A stretch of DNA of 34,182 nucleotides, from positions 1 through 34,182 of the IMG/VR virus record IMGVR_UViG_3300012206_000089; one strand, 5' to 3'. A program made the position numbers and the translations under genes. Positions within the stretch are counted from its first letter, which is position 1. Every line of letters begins with the position of its first letter. The notes under the pieces were generated by a model. The model saw only the letters and a program-made list of their open reading frames with translations. It had not been told where the DNA came from and searched no databases. Source of the DNA: a virus. This document shows positions 1 through 8,017 of the stretch, one piece after another.

Positions 1-18
1 GGGGGGGGGGGGGGGGGG
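1..18. repeat. G homopolymer at the left edge
   Basis: The window opens with 18 consecutive G. In the frame of the following gene they encode glycine, so a glycine-rich coding tract may be real. An 18-base homopolymer exactly at a sequence end is also what a broken assembly leaves, so its length should not be trusted. Confidence 0.8.
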
Positions 19-676
19 CGGCGAAAACCGAAAGATCACGAACTTCAACCCCGGCGCCGCGTCCTCAATCCCATACGCGATTGGCGCCGGCGGGCCCGCT
101 CAGACGGCTGGCGGCGACACGACGTGGAATACCACGAGTCTTGTCGCCAAGGGCGGCGCAGGATCATCGAGCGCCGCCGGCGGAGCTGGCGGGACGGGCG
201 GGACCGGCGGAACGGGGCGCAATGGGGGGGCAGGGGGTACAGCCGTCACGGCGTCTGCAGCCGGCGGCGGGGGCGGTGGTGGCGCAGGCGGGACGACCGC
301 AGCCGGGACGGCCGGCGCGAACGGTTCGACCACCACCGGCGGCGCGGGCGGGGCGGGCGGAACAGCCAGCGGGGGGGCAGGTGGCGTCGCGAACGGCGGT
401 ACGGGCGGCAATGGGACCGTCTGGACCTCGAATCCGGGTGGGGCGCGTGCCGGCGCGGGTGGGGGTGGCGGTGGAGGGAACGGTTTGCTACCCCAGTCCG
501 GCGGCACGTCGGGATTGTACGGAGCAGGCGGGGGCGGGGGCGGATGTACGGCGGGCAGCAGCGGACCCGGGGCGGCGGGCAAGGCTGGCATTATCGTTAT
601 CACCTACACGCCGTTGCCGTCGCCGCCGCGGTCGGCGCCGCAGGAGTTGACGCAGCAGGCCGTGTATCGGATGTAG
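2..676 (+). CDS. Glycine-rich tail-fibre-like protein, C-terminal part (5' truncated)
   Basis: The reading frame is open from the left edge to a TAG at 674-676, so only the C-terminal ~224 residues are present. The sequence is dominated by Gly with Ala, Thr and Asn. It has the usual layout of phage glycine-rich domains: a segment reading ITNFNPGAASSIPYAIGAGG, then SLVAKGG, long GG/GA runs, and a closing strand GKAGIIVITY before a short proline-containing tail. Such domains occur at the ends of tail fibres and receptor-binding adhesins, where polyglycine helices pack together. A role in host recognition is inferred from that resemblance. It lies upstream of the capsid genes. The N-terminal attachment part is missing, so the protein class cannot be fixed further. 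Confidence 0.75.
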   Translation, partial: GGGGGGGENRKITNFNPGAASSIPYAIGAGGPAQTAGGDTTWNTTSLVAKGGAGSSSAAGGAGGTGGTGGTGRNGGAGGTAVTASAAGGGGGGGAGGTTAAGTAGANGSTTTGGAGGAGGTASGGAGGVANGGTGGNGTVWTSNPGGARAGAGGGGGGGNGLLPQSGGTSGLYGAGGGGGGCTAGSSGPGAAGKAGIIVITYTPLPSPPRSAPQELTQQAVYRM

Positions 677-703
677 GGACGGCTCCTCGATCAAGGAGGC
701 AGT

Positions 704-967
704 ATGCGGTTTAGGCCAGATGTAGACGAGACCCCCGAGGTCGAGTTGGGACCGGGCGGGAAGCCGACCGGCCAAGTCATCCTCGGGAAGTCTGGGATCC
801 TTTCCCCCGAACCCCACGAGGCGCGGGTGCAGTGCCCGAAGTGCGGGTCCCCGGCGCTCGTCGCGTTCGACGAGACGGAGGAGAAGTACGGTGCCGCGAT
901 TCCTGGGTTCCACTGCCAAGCAGGGGACTGCGGGCACGTCGGCGTCGCCATTCGGAGGGTTGCCTAG
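704..967 (+). CDS. Small zinc-ribbon-like protein
   Basis: This is an 87-residue protein with a good start: AAGGAGG lies just upstream of the ATG at 704. The second half carries CPKCG (C44 and C47 by my count) and, about 30 residues later, CQAGDCG. The paired cysteines suggest a zinc ribbon, though the second pair has a CX4C rather than CX2C spacing. The N-terminal half is charged and featureless. The stop codon is followed directly by the ATG of the next gene, so the two are probably translated together. Function is unknown. Its place among structural genes suggests a minor virion or assembly role, but nothing in the sequence proves it. Confidence 0.75.
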   Translation: MRFRPDVDETPEVELGPGGKPTGQVILGKSGILSPEPHEARVQCPKCGSPALVAFDETEEKYGAAIPGFHCQAGDCGHVGVAIRRVA

Positions 968-1414
968 ATGCGCGCCTACTCCATCACCCTGACGGCTGGC
1001 GCGCTGACGGCGGCCATCACGGCGGTCATCGAAACGAGCGCCCACACGAACCGCGCGGTGATTATCACCCGGTCGACGCTCTCGCAGCAGGGCAACACCA
1101 CAAGCGCCCAGCAGGCGGTGCAGATCCTCCGGCAGACGACCGCGGGGACCAACGTCGCGTTGCCGGTCGCCAGTCCGGCGGATCCTGACGACACGGCCTA
1201 CGGTGGCACGGTACGCGGGCTCTGCACGGTGCTGGGGACGGCCGGGGCGATCCTCTACCCCGATTCGTTCAACTGGCAGAACGGCTGGTTGTATCTGCCG
1301 GTGCCGGAAGAGCGCTACACGACGGTCGGCGCCGGGATCACGGCGCTGAAAGTGCCGGTGGCGCCGCCGGCGCAGACCGTCAACGCCGTCCTGGACGTGC
1401 TCGAGGTCGGGTGA
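968..1414 (+). CDS. Hypothetical virion-type protein, 148 aa
   Basis: The ATG directly abuts the TAG of the preceding gene (TAGATG), indicating coupled translation. The product is rich in Thr, Ala and Val and lacks charged clusters. The pattern of short hydrophobic stretches alternating with small residues is typical of beta-rich phage structural proteins. No catalytic motif, signal peptide or membrane segment is visible. It resembles in size and composition the gene at 6563-7000 next to the capsid gene, but I see no clear sequence alignment between them. I do not recognise the family. A minor capsid, decoration or tail role is possible. Confidence 0.7.
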   Translation: MRAYSITLTAGALTAAITAVIETSAHTNRAVIITRSTLSQQGNTTSAQQAVQILRQTTAGTNVALPVASPADPDDTAYGGTVRGLCTVLGTAGAILYPDSFNWQNGWLYLPVPEERYTTVGAGITALKVPVAPPAQTVNAVLDVLEVG

Positions 1415-1420
1415 GTCCAG

Positions 1421-2926
1421 GTGGCGCACGCGGGCTCCGGGGCCTACGGGTATGGGCAGGTCTACCGGCAGTACCCGCAGGCTCAGGCGCAGCAGGTGCC
1501 CCCGCGGCTGCTCCAGCCGGTGACGGACGCGGCCATTCGGTACGTGCCGCCGTGGGAAGTCGAAGCGGCTCACTGGGCCGCCGAAGGCGCTACGGTGCCC
1601 GTCGTTTTTCTCGTCGACCCGGAGGTGCAGCCCGGCGGCAAGTTCCCGCCCATTCCGTACCCCTTCCCGCGGCTCGAGCAGTGGTGGCCCCATCGCTACG
1701 ACCCGCCTGCCGCCGATGCGATCTTCGCGCAGTTCGAGCTGCCCCGACTCCCGCCGCCGCCGCCGGCGCCGCTCATCCCGCCGTGGTGGGCCGAGGTCGA
1801 GGACTGGGCGGCGCTCAATGCGATCCTCCCGGTCGTCTATCTCGTTCTGCCCCGCGCGCTGCAGATCGGCGCGCCGCCGGTTGGCTTTCCGCTGCTCGGG
1901 CAGTGGCAGCCGACAACCCAGCCGCTCGACGAGGCGTACTACAGCTTCCGGCTGCGGCTCATCAAGGTGTCCGACCCAGTGTTCATCCCGCCGCCCTGGG
2001 CTGAGGAGCTGGACAACTGGGCATCCCTGAATGCGAGTAGCGAAGCGATTTATCTTGAGCGGCTCGACCAGGTCGCCATCCCGATTCTGCCAACCCTCAT
2101 CATGCCGTGGGAAGCCGAGCGACAAGGCTGGGCCGCGATCGGTGCGACGACGCCGGCGCTCTATCTTGTGCGATCCGTGGGCCGGAGTGTCGAAGCCGCC
2201 CCGTACGTGCCCGCCTGGGCGGCACCGTTAGCGCATCTCGCCGCCCTCGATTGGCGCGACGCCGTGCTGTACCTCGCGCGGCTCGAAGTGCAGCCAGCCC
2301 CGCCGCCGCTCGGCTTGGCCGCGTGGGAACGGCCGGGGGTCCTGTGGGCGGCTCTCGGCGCCGTAATCCCGGCATCCTATCTCGTCCGGCCGGCGCTGAT
2401 CCAAGGTGTCGAAGCGGCGCCCTACATCCCGGCGTGGGCTGCCGGCCTTGCGCACCTGGCCGCCCTCGATTGGCGCGACGCCGTGCTGTACCTCGCGCGG
2501 CTCGAGATCCAGCCGGGCGGCAAAGCGCTGGCCATCCCCCCGGCGCCATTCAATCTGCGCGGTGCCTACGCCCACCTCGACGACACGATCGTCTTTGCGC
2601 AGCCGCCACGGCCACCGCTTCCAGCGCCGGAGCGGATCTTCCTGCCGCCGGCGCCGCTGCCGTGGCTGGTGTATCTCGCGCCCGACCAGACCCCGTACTT
2701 CTTCCGGTTGCCGCTGGTCGTCGAGGTACCGCCCATCGTTGGGCCGTGGGTGAACGCGCTGCGTCACTGGCCGGCCCTGGGCCGGCGCGAGCCGCCCTTC
2801 TTGCTCGAGCGCCCGCCGCTGATCTTTGTGCCGGGCCTGCCGCCTCCCGTCCCGACCTTCGAGCCCCTGCCGGCCGTGCTCAAGCGGTTCAGCTCGGGGG
2901 GCTGGGGCCGGTTGCGTGGACGTTGA
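1421..2926 (+). CDS. Pro/Trp/Ala-rich tandem-repeat protein, 501 aa
   Basis: GTG start; no strong ribosome binding site. The protein contains about eight copies of a degenerate unit in which a Pro-Trp (or Pro-Ala-Trp) is followed after 6-9 residues by a W/L-A-A-L/I-x-A segment and then a strand such as PVVYLV, PALYLV, AVLYLA or PASYLV. Examples start near PPWEVEAAHWAAEGA, PPWWAEVEDWAALNA, PPWAEELDNWASLNA and MPWEAERQGWAAIGA. Two copies (around 2190-2290 and 2410-2510) are nearly identical in DNA. The residues between units are mostly proline. I do not recognise this repeat. No signal peptide or membrane helix is evident. The context, between probable tail and scaffold genes, suggests a virion component such as an elongated spike or appendage, as inference only. 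Confidence 0.75.
   Translation: MAHAGSGAYGYGQVYRQYPQAQAQQVPPRLLQPVTDAAIRYVPPWEVEAAHWAAEGATVPVVFLVDPEVQPGGKFPPIPYPFPRLEQWWPHRYDPPAADAIFAQFELPRLPPPPPAPLIPPWWAEVEDWAALNAILPVVYLVLPRALQIGAPPVGFPLLGQWQPTTQPLDEAYYSFRLRLIKVSDPVFIPPPWAEELDNWASLNASSEAIYLERLDQVAIPILPTLIMPWEAERQGWAAIGATTPALYLVRSVGRSVEAAPYVPAWAAPLAHLAALDWRDAVLYLARLEVQPAPPPLGLAAWERPGVLWAALGAVIPASYLVRPALIQGVEAAPYIPAWAAGLAHLAALDWRDAVLYLARLEIQPGGKALAIPPAPFNLRGAYAHLDDTIVFAQPPRPPLPAPERIFLPPAPLPWLVYLAPDQTPYFFRLPLVVEVPPIVGPWVNALRHWPALGRREPPFLLERPPLIFVPGLPPPVPTFEPLPAVLKRFSSGGWGRLRGR
2240..2505 (+). repeat. Exact 47-bp direct repeat (2240-2286 and 2459-2505)
   Basis: Two copies of the same 47 bases lie 219 bp apart in the repeat-protein gene. Each begins GCCGCCCTCGATTGG and ends CGCGGCTCGA, and both encode AALDWRDAVLYLARLE in the same frame. 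Similarity continues for about 50 bp upstream with synonymous changes. This points to a recent internal duplication or gene conversion of a repeat unit. Confidence 0.95.
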
Positions 2927-2962
2927 TGTGCTGAAGCATTACCTTGGACCCTGGAGGTCCTG

Positions 2963-3703
2963 ATGCCTGCCACGTCCCCGAAGCAGCGTGTGGCTGCGGC
3001 GATCGCGGAGCACCACCCCGAGCAGCTCTACGCAAGGAACAAGTCCATGCTCTCCATGTCCAAACGCGCGCTGCACGAATACGCCGCGACCAAAGGACTC
3101 GGGAAGAGCGGCCAGCGGCACGATCACACGCCCGCGAACGGCGGCTTCGCGCACGCCGGCACGACGCGCGAAGGCCCGCATCTCTCCCAGGCACAGGCGC
3201 AGGACGCGCAGAATCCCGGCGCCGTCGAGACCGAAGACGCCTTCAGTAACGCCGACGAGTTGAACGTCCAGCCCCACGAAAAGGTCGCGGGCGCGAAGGG
3301 CGCGAGTGCCGGCGTCGCAGGGAGGCAGGAACCCAAGGCGTTCGACAACTCCGGCACGTCGCGCCCCGGGCCCACGGAGCGCGGCCGGGCGACCGCCACA
3401 GGATCCGCCGAGGGCGGCGCACGACCGTCGATCCGGCTCCACGGCAGCGGCTTCGCGACCAACATGACGACCACAATGGACGAGAATCACGGCGGCAGCC
3501 CGGGGCCTGCCGCGCACTTCGGCGTCGCCCGCGGCCGGAAGCAGGCGAAGGGCACCGGCGGATACGCGGGCGCCCGGCCCGGCAATCTCGTCGCAACGGA
3601 CAAGATCACCGGCCCGGCCATGCAGCAGGGCCCGAAGGGGGCGCCGGCGCGCGGCGCGATCCGACAGAATCCTGCGGTCGCGCGCAAACTGAATCGGAGG
3701 TAG
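2963..3703 (+). CDS. Hypothetical protein with conserved-looking N-terminus, 246 aa
   Basis: ATG start, with GGAGG in CTGGAGGTCCTG about 5-6 bases upstream. The first ~50 residues look ordered and helical (AIAEHHPEQLYARNKSML, then SKRALHEYAATKGLGK). The remaining ~190 residues are rich in Gly, Ala, Thr, Pro and basic residues and look disordered, ending in RKLNRR. No enzyme motif, signal or membrane segment is seen. It sits four bases upstream of the scaffold-like gene, which has its own ribosome binding site overlapping this gene's 3' end. A basic, disordered protein beside capsid genes could be a DNA-contacting or assembly protein, but the function is unknown. Confidence 0.75.
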   Translation: MPATSPKQRVAAAIAEHHPEQLYARNKSMLSMSKRALHEYAATKGLGKSGQRHDHTPANGGFAHAGTTREGPHLSQAQAQDAQNPGAVETEDAFSNADELNVQPHEKVAGAKGASAGVAGRQEPKAFDNSGTSRPGPTERGRATATGSAEGGARPSIRLHGSGFATNMTTTMDENHGGSPGPAAHFGVARGRKQAKGTGGYAGARPGNLVATDKITGPAMQQGPKGAPARGAIRQNPAVARKLNRR

Positions 3704-3706
3704 CGC

Positions 3707-4963
3707 ATGTCGAAGACCTCAGAGGCGGCCCAGGCCGCGCGCGACGCGATCGCCAAGGGCGCCGCCCCGGCGAAGCTGGTTGAGCCGAAGATCGGAGAAG
3801 CGTCCGGCGTCCCGCAGCCTGGTGCTGGCGCGCATGAAGGTGAGCGGCCGGCCGGGCCCATTGGCACCAAGGAAACCACCGTGACCTTCCTCGAGGACCG
3901 CGAAGTCGAGGACGCGCTCGAGGAGATCGACCGGCAAGAGGGTGGCGAAGGCCAGGAGGCGGGCGCCGCACCCAAGGCCGAGGAGACCGAGGAGAGCAAG
4001 GAAGGTGCGGAGCCGGCCAAGCCCGGCGAGGAAGAGAAGCCGGCCGAGGGCGAAGAGACCGTCGCGGAACGGCAGCCGATCGAACTGCCGCCGGTCCGCG
4101 ACGGCGAGCAGCCGCTCGCCGTCGACATCGACGACCCGAACGTCGAAGCGCGCATCCGGGCGCTTGTACGCGGGAATCTGCGGCGCGAGAACCTCCATCA
4201 AGCGATGGAGACCGTCCACCAGCGGGAAGAGCATCTGGCGCAGTTTGAGGATGCGCTCCGCGTCGACCCCATCAGCCTCATCATCGAGCGCACCAATCCG
4301 GCGGTTCAAGCCGATCTCGCCCGCTACCTCTACACGCTCCCGCACGTCCAGCAGGCCCTCCGCGAGACCTTCGGAGAAGAGGGCGACGACCAGACGCTGC
4401 GAGCGAAGGGGCTCGAGCTGGAGAACGCCCGCCTCGCCCGGCGCTCGACCTCGATGCAGGAACTCGACCGGCGCGCGACCTACCGCGAGCGGGGCCGACA
4501 AGTGCGCGAGGGGATTCAGCGCATCATCCCCGAGGACATGGACGGCGAGACGGCCCAGCTCCTCGCGAAGGACCTGGAGCGCGACGTTACCGAGTACATC
4601 CTGGCCAATCCTCGCGCCGCCAACTTGCGCGTCGAGGACCTCCCTGACATACTAGAACGTCGCTTGGCCCTTCACGGTATCACGCCCGAGGAAGCAGCCG
4701 AGCGGCTGAAGGAGACCGGAGTGGCCCCCCTGCCTGTCGGGGCCCGGTCGGCGGCCCGTGGCAACGGCGCCCCCGCCCGGAAACCCGCCCAGCAGCCGGC
4801 GCGCACCGGGAAGGATGTGGTAGCGCAGGCGAACGCTCGTCGTCGCGCAGGTGCCGTCCCCGGAGGGGGCGCCGGCATCCCCGCTGCGGGAGTCGTGCTG
4901 CCGCGCAAGCAGGGTGTGAAGGCTCGGATCCAGTCGCTCAAGGAGATGTTCCTGGGTTCGTAG
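3707..4963 (+). CDS. Probable capsid scaffolding/assembly protein
   Basis: The ATG at 3707 is preceded by GGAGG (3697-3701). The 418-residue product has an acidic, Glu/Lys/Pro-rich, probably disordered region (about residues 60-130). It is followed by a long charged helical region with heptad-like stretches (about 145-330, for example REEHLAQFEDALRVDP) and a basic C-terminus ending near ARIQSLKEMFLGS. Acidic, helical proteins of this size encoded just before the major capsid gene are typically scaffolding proteins, which bind the capsid protein through a basic C-terminal segment and are lost on maturation. The assignment rests on composition and position, not on a sequence match. No protease motif was seen. 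Confidence 0.65.
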   Translation: MSKTSEAAQAARDAIAKGAAPAKLVEPKIGEASGVPQPGAGAHEGERPAGPIGTKETTVTFLEDREVEDALEEIDRQEGGEGQEAGAAPKAEETEESKEGAEPAKPGEEEKPAEGEETVAERQPIELPPVRDGEQPLAVDIDDPNVEARIRALVRGNLRRENLHQAMETVHQREEHLAQFEDALRVDPISLIIERTNPAVQADLARYLYTLPHVQQALRETFGEEGDDQTLRAKGLELENARLARRSTSMQELDRRATYRERGRQVREGIQRIIPEDMDGETAQLLAKDLERDVTEYILANPRAANLRVEDLPDILERRLALHGITPEEAAERLKETGVAPLPVGARSAARGNGAPARKPAQQPARTGKDVVAQANARRRAGAVPGGGAGIPAAGVVLPRKQGVKARIQSLKEMFLGS

Positions 4964-5011
4964 CCGCACGCCCCTTCCTGGACTCGCGTACTTCTGACGG
5001 GGGTGGCCCGT

Positions 5012-6481
5012 ATGAAGTGGCTGAAATGGGGGAGCTCGCGCCTCGCGCTGCTGGCGATTCTCGCCGTGGTCGCGGCGCTGGACCCGGCCGGTCTCCGGCG
5101 GATCCTCCTAGTCCTTCCGATGATCGGGGCGACGACCACCGCGTTCAACGCCGGTGGCGCCTCCGACATCAACCAAGCCCTCAAGATCTTCTTCAATGAG
5201 CCGGTAGCCGAGGACATCGTCTACGACTCGGAGCTGCTATCGCTCTTCGAGGAAGACAACAACGTCAAGCAGGACGAGACCACGGGGGGCCGCTACATCG
5301 AGACGGCCCAATACTTCCAGCTCCCGGCCGGTGTCGGGGCCCGCGGTGAGAACGAGTACATCCCGGTCGCGGACGGCCCGGTCATCCAGAACTCCCGCGT
5401 GTTCCTGAAGAAAATCCAGGGCGTGCTGGAGATGACGGGCGACGTGATGCGGCGCGTGAAGGGCGATCTCGGCGCCTACTTGAATTGGGCCGAGCGGGCG
5501 ATGCCCGATCTCGTGAAGCGCGTCGATCACGAGCTGGACCGGATGCTCTTCGGCTACGGGAACGGCGCGCTCGCGCGCGTCAACGCCCTCCCGGACGGCA
5601 CCCACATCGACGTCGACCGTAGCTTCGGCGTCACCGGCGCGGGCCCCGCGTGGCTCAACTTCCTCGAGGGGATGCGCATCGTCGCCTCGGCCAACGCGAA
5701 CAGCTCGCCGCTGCGGAACCCGGGAACCTCGCAGTCGGCGCAGGTGCTGGCCGTGAACCCGGCGCTGGGCGTGGCCGGTCGGCTCACGACGGATGCGAAC
5801 CAGGCCGCGCTCGCCGTGAACGACTACCTCTTCCCCGGCGACGCGGCCGGCACCTCGGGCCAGGACGGCACGGGCACCGATCGCGAGATCATGGGGCTCC
5901 TCGGGATGGTCGACGACGGGACGATCCTCGCGACCTTCCAGAACCTCGCGCGCGGCACGTACATCCTCTTCCAGTCGATCCCCATCGACTCGACCGCCGT
6001 GCCCTACAACTCGGTCCTGACCGAGGATTTGCTGGTCTTCGCGGACGATGAGGTGTTCCTGAAGGGCATGGGGAAGCCGGACGTCATCATCACCTCGCGC
6101 TCGGGGGCCCGCGGGTACTGGAAGTCGCTGAAGGGCGACCGCATCTACCCCAACCCGGCCGGCTACAAGGGCGGCTTCGGGCAGGGCGCCGACCGGCCGG
6201 GGAAGTTCGGCCTTTCGGTGGTGCTGGGCGATCGCGACGTGCCGCTCAAGGCGTGCCGGAAGTGCCCGACCAACTTCACGTTCGGGCTCCAACTCGACAC
6301 GTTCAAGCGCTGGACCCTCGGCGGCTGGCAGTGGGACGACACCACCGGCGCCGTCTGGAACCGCGTGACGGACGCGACGGGGCGGAAGGACGCCTACTTC
6401 GCGGTCGGCAACATGTACATGCAAATGGGAAATCTCGCGCCGCGGAAGAACTTCCGCTGCAACGGGCTCGTCACGACCTGA
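5012..6481 (+). CDS. Major capsid protein
   Basis: Encodes about 489 residues from the ATG at 5012. I prefer this to the GTG at 5003 because GGGGGTGG (4999-5006) sits 5 bases before the ATG. From about residue 37 (IGATTTAFNAGGASDINQAL) the protein reads like a phage capsid protein: an EEDNNVKQDETTGGRYIE segment, a helix around DVMRRVKGDLGAYLNWAERA, DLVKRVDHELDRMLFGYGNG, and a beta-rich C-terminal half ending in NMYMQMGNLAPRKNFRCNGL. This is the HK97-like layout of long helix, P-domain and A-domain. It follows the scaffold-like gene, as expected. The first ~36 residues are odd: a basic MKWLKWG start followed by two hydrophobic stretches resembling a signal or membrane segment. A shorter product from ATG 5120 is possible but has no clear ribosome binding site. 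Confidence 0.85.
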   Translation: MKWLKWGSSRLALLAILAVVAALDPAGLRRILLVLPMIGATTTAFNAGGASDINQALKIFFNEPVAEDIVYDSELLSLFEEDNNVKQDETTGGRYIETAQYFQLPAGVGARGENEYIPVADGPVIQNSRVFLKKIQGVLEMTGDVMRRVKGDLGAYLNWAERAMPDLVKRVDHELDRMLFGYGNGALARVNALPDGTHIDVDRSFGVTGAGPAWLNFLEGMRIVASANANSSPLRNPGTSQSAQVLAVNPALGVAGRLTTDANQAALAVNDYLFPGDAAGTSGQDGTGTDREIMGLLGMVDDGTILATFQNLARGTYILFQSIPIDSTAVPYNSVLTEDLLVFADDEVFLKGMGKPDVIITSRSGARGYWKSLKGDRIYPNPAGYKGGFGQGADRPGKFGLSVVLGDRDVPLKACRKCPTNFTFGLQLDTFKRWTLGGWQWDDTTGAVWNRVTDATGRKDAYFAVGNMYMQMGNLAPRKNFRCNGLVTT

Positions 6482-6507
6482 GCCCGGCGGGTTAGCGCTT
6501 GTCCCGA

Positions 6508-6532
6508 GGGGGGCGGGGGTGGCCCGCTCCCC
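6508..6532 (+). other. GC-rich hairpin after the capsid gene
   Basis: Bases 6508-6517 pair with 6523-6532 in a 10-bp stem with one G-U pair and a 5-base loop, 27 bases after the capsid stop codon. There is no T-run after it, so it is not a classical intrinsic terminator. It could be an attenuator or an mRNA 3'-end stabiliser that sets the high capsid level apart from downstream genes. Confidence 0.45.
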
Positions 6533-6562
6533 TGTCTGGGGCGCACCGACAAGGAGGCTCTC

Positions 6563-7000
6563 GTGGCGATGACGGACCGGAAGGCGCATCCATTCGCGGC
6601 GTTCGTCCGCGATCCCCTTACCTTCGCCTTTGGCTCGATCGCCATCAACCAGGCGGCGGTCCTCTTCGGCGCCCTCACGCCCTACCAGGGCTATCCGGCC
6701 GGGCAACCGCCGTACGCCCTCTACGGCTGGCAGGTCGAGAACGTGCAGGTCTTCTGCACCGCGATCGTGGCGACGGCGCAGGCGGACGTGCAGATCGGCG
6801 GCGTCTCGGTCCTCACGGGGCTCATCACGCCGGTCGCGGCGACGGTCGTCCAGGGCGTGCTGGTCGCGCCGGCATTGCGGCGCGGCAAGTTTACGGACGT
6901 GCTGCAGTGCAAGTTCACGACGAACGCCACCGGCACCCTGACGAATGTGGCGGTCACCGTCACGATCCGCCCGTTTCCCCTCGATAACGAAGCGGCGTGA
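6563..7000 (+). CDS. Probable head accessory (decoration-type) protein, 145 aa
   Basis: The start is a GTG with AAGGAGG five bases upstream, a strong signal. The protein is rich in Thr, Val and Ala with alternating hydrophobic residues (VAATVVQGVLVAPALRRGKF, then GTLTNVAVTVTIRPFPLD), suggesting a beta-sandwich, and has no membrane helix or catalytic motif. It is the first gene after the major capsid protein, where decoration, head-stabilising or head-fibre proteins often lie. That position is the main support for the role. Its final bases overlap the start of the HNH gene (GTGATG), so a selfish gene appears to be wedged directly behind it. The family was not recognised. Confidence 0.6.
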   Translation: MAMTDRKAHPFAAFVRDPLTFAFGSIAINQAAVLFGALTPYQGYPAGQPPYALYGWQVENVQVFCTAIVATAQADVQIGGVSVLTGLITPVAATVVQGVLVAPALRRGKFTDVLQCKFTTNATGTLTNVAVTVTIRPFPLDNEAA

Positions 7001-7425
7001 TGATGGGCCCAGTCGATCGCATGGTCTGCCGATGCGGGGCCGTCTTCACGAGGCCCCGCTATCGTCATGCGAAGTACTGCTCGGAAGGGTGTGCCCACGA
7101 TGCCTTTGCGGCGGCGAGCCCGGGTAACAGACCGAACGCGAAAGGCTACCTAATGGTGGAGGCGCCGCCCGACTTGCGGCGGCCAGGGCGGCACGGACGT
7201 CGGATGCCGGAGCACGTGCTCATTGCTGAACAGACGCTCGGCCGCCGACTGCGCCGAGGAGAATGCGTGCATCACATCAACGGCGACAAGCGTGACAATC
7301 GGCGCTCGAACCTGCTGATCTGCAGCACCGGTTACCACAAGTGGCTGCACGAGCGCATGTCATTCCTGTACGCGCGGGAGCACTTCGGTGTGCCTCGACT
7401 TTCCATCGTCGCGCGTAGCGCCTGA
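6997..7425 (+). CDS. Free-standing HNH endonuclease with N-terminal zinc finger
   Basis: Encodes up to 142 residues; GTG 6997, ATG 7000 and ATG 7003 are all possible starts overlapping the upstream stop. The N-terminal part has CRCG and YCSEGC, a likely zinc finger. The core reads MPEHVLIAEQTLGRRL, then ECVHHINGDKRDNRRSNLL and a GYHKWLHERM segment, which is the HH-N-H pattern of HNH nucleases (metal-dependent DNA cleavage). Free-standing HNH genes in phages usually act as homing endonucleases. The C-terminus overlaps the next gene by 38 bp in another frame. It is clearly related to the HNH protein at 27584, whose zinc-binding cysteines are at the other end. Confidence 0.85.
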   Translation: MMMGPVDRMVCRCGAVFTRPRYRHAKYCSEGCAHDAFAAASPGNRPNAKGYLMVEAPPDLRRPGRHGRRMPEHVLIAEQTLGRRLRRGECVHHINGDKRDNRRSNLLICSTGYHKWLHERMSFLYAREHFGVPRLSIVARSA

Positions 7426-8002
7426 CGAGGTGGTTCGGGGCCTTCGCGCCGTGGACCCCCGGACCGAGGTGTTGTGGTGGGGGCCGACCATGGAGCTGGA
7501 GGACCGGCCCGTGCCCGGCCGCCAGTGGGCGACCAAGCCGGTGGCGGTCGTCAAGCCTGCCTGGCTCGTCGGGATCGTCGATCCCTACCGCGCGCGCAAC
7601 GCGATCGCCGCGGCACGCTGTCGGCGCTACAGCGAGACGCCACTCCTCCTGGCACCCCATGAGCAGCCCGCCGCCTTCCTCCAGCGGGCGAAGATGTTCC
7701 GCCAACGGCACCGGCTGGCCCGGTTGGCGTATCAGGGCTTCGTGCCCAAGTTCTTCTGGTTCGCCGGCGACCTGGACTCGGAGTTGGTGCTGGCCTACGA
7801 GGAGATGGGGTGGTTCGCGCGCACCCTGTTCGAGAAGATGCAGAAGGAGGCGATGGCCGAATACGAGCAGGCCGACGCCTCGGTGCCGCTCACGGAGCGG
7901 CAGCGCTTGATCCGCGAGGCGGTCCAGGCCGCCATGCCGGAGATCTGGCGTCACACGTTCCGCGGGCGACGTTCGTTTCTGGTGCCGAGCCGCGCAGCGT
8001 AA
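7388..8002 (+). CDS. Hypothetical phage protein, 204 aa
   Basis: The longest frame starts at GTG 7388, inside the HNH gene. An in-frame GTG at 7430, just after that gene's stop, is an equally likely start and would give about 190 residues. The sequence has aromatic-rich segments (VLWWGPTMELEDRPVPGRQW), a helical middle (AAFLQRAKMFRQRHRLARLAYQGF) and a charged amphipathic C-terminal region with many Glu and Arg. No signal peptide, membrane helix or active-site motif is visible. It is followed after 15 bases by a gene with its own ribosome binding site. I do not recognise the family; a head-completion or assembly role is possible from position only. Confidence 0.7.
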   Translation: MCLDFPSSRVAPDEVVRGLRAVDPRTEVLWWGPTMELEDRPVPGRQWATKPVAVVKPAWLVGIVDPYRARNAIAAARCRRYSETPLLLAPHEQPAAFLQRAKMFRQRHRLARLAYQGFVPKFFWFAGDLDSELVLAYEEMGWFARTLFEKMQKEAMAEYEQADASVPLTERQRLIREAVQAAMPEIWRHTFRGRRSFLVPSRAA

Positions 8003-8017
8003 CCAGAGGAGGACCGC

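Noticed and set aside
488-2125. Long minus-strand open frame (545 codons) opposite the first genes
   Set aside because: It is Arg/Pro/Gly-rich without recognisable motifs and lies antisense to several + strand genes with good starts; typical of shadow frames in GC-rich DNA.
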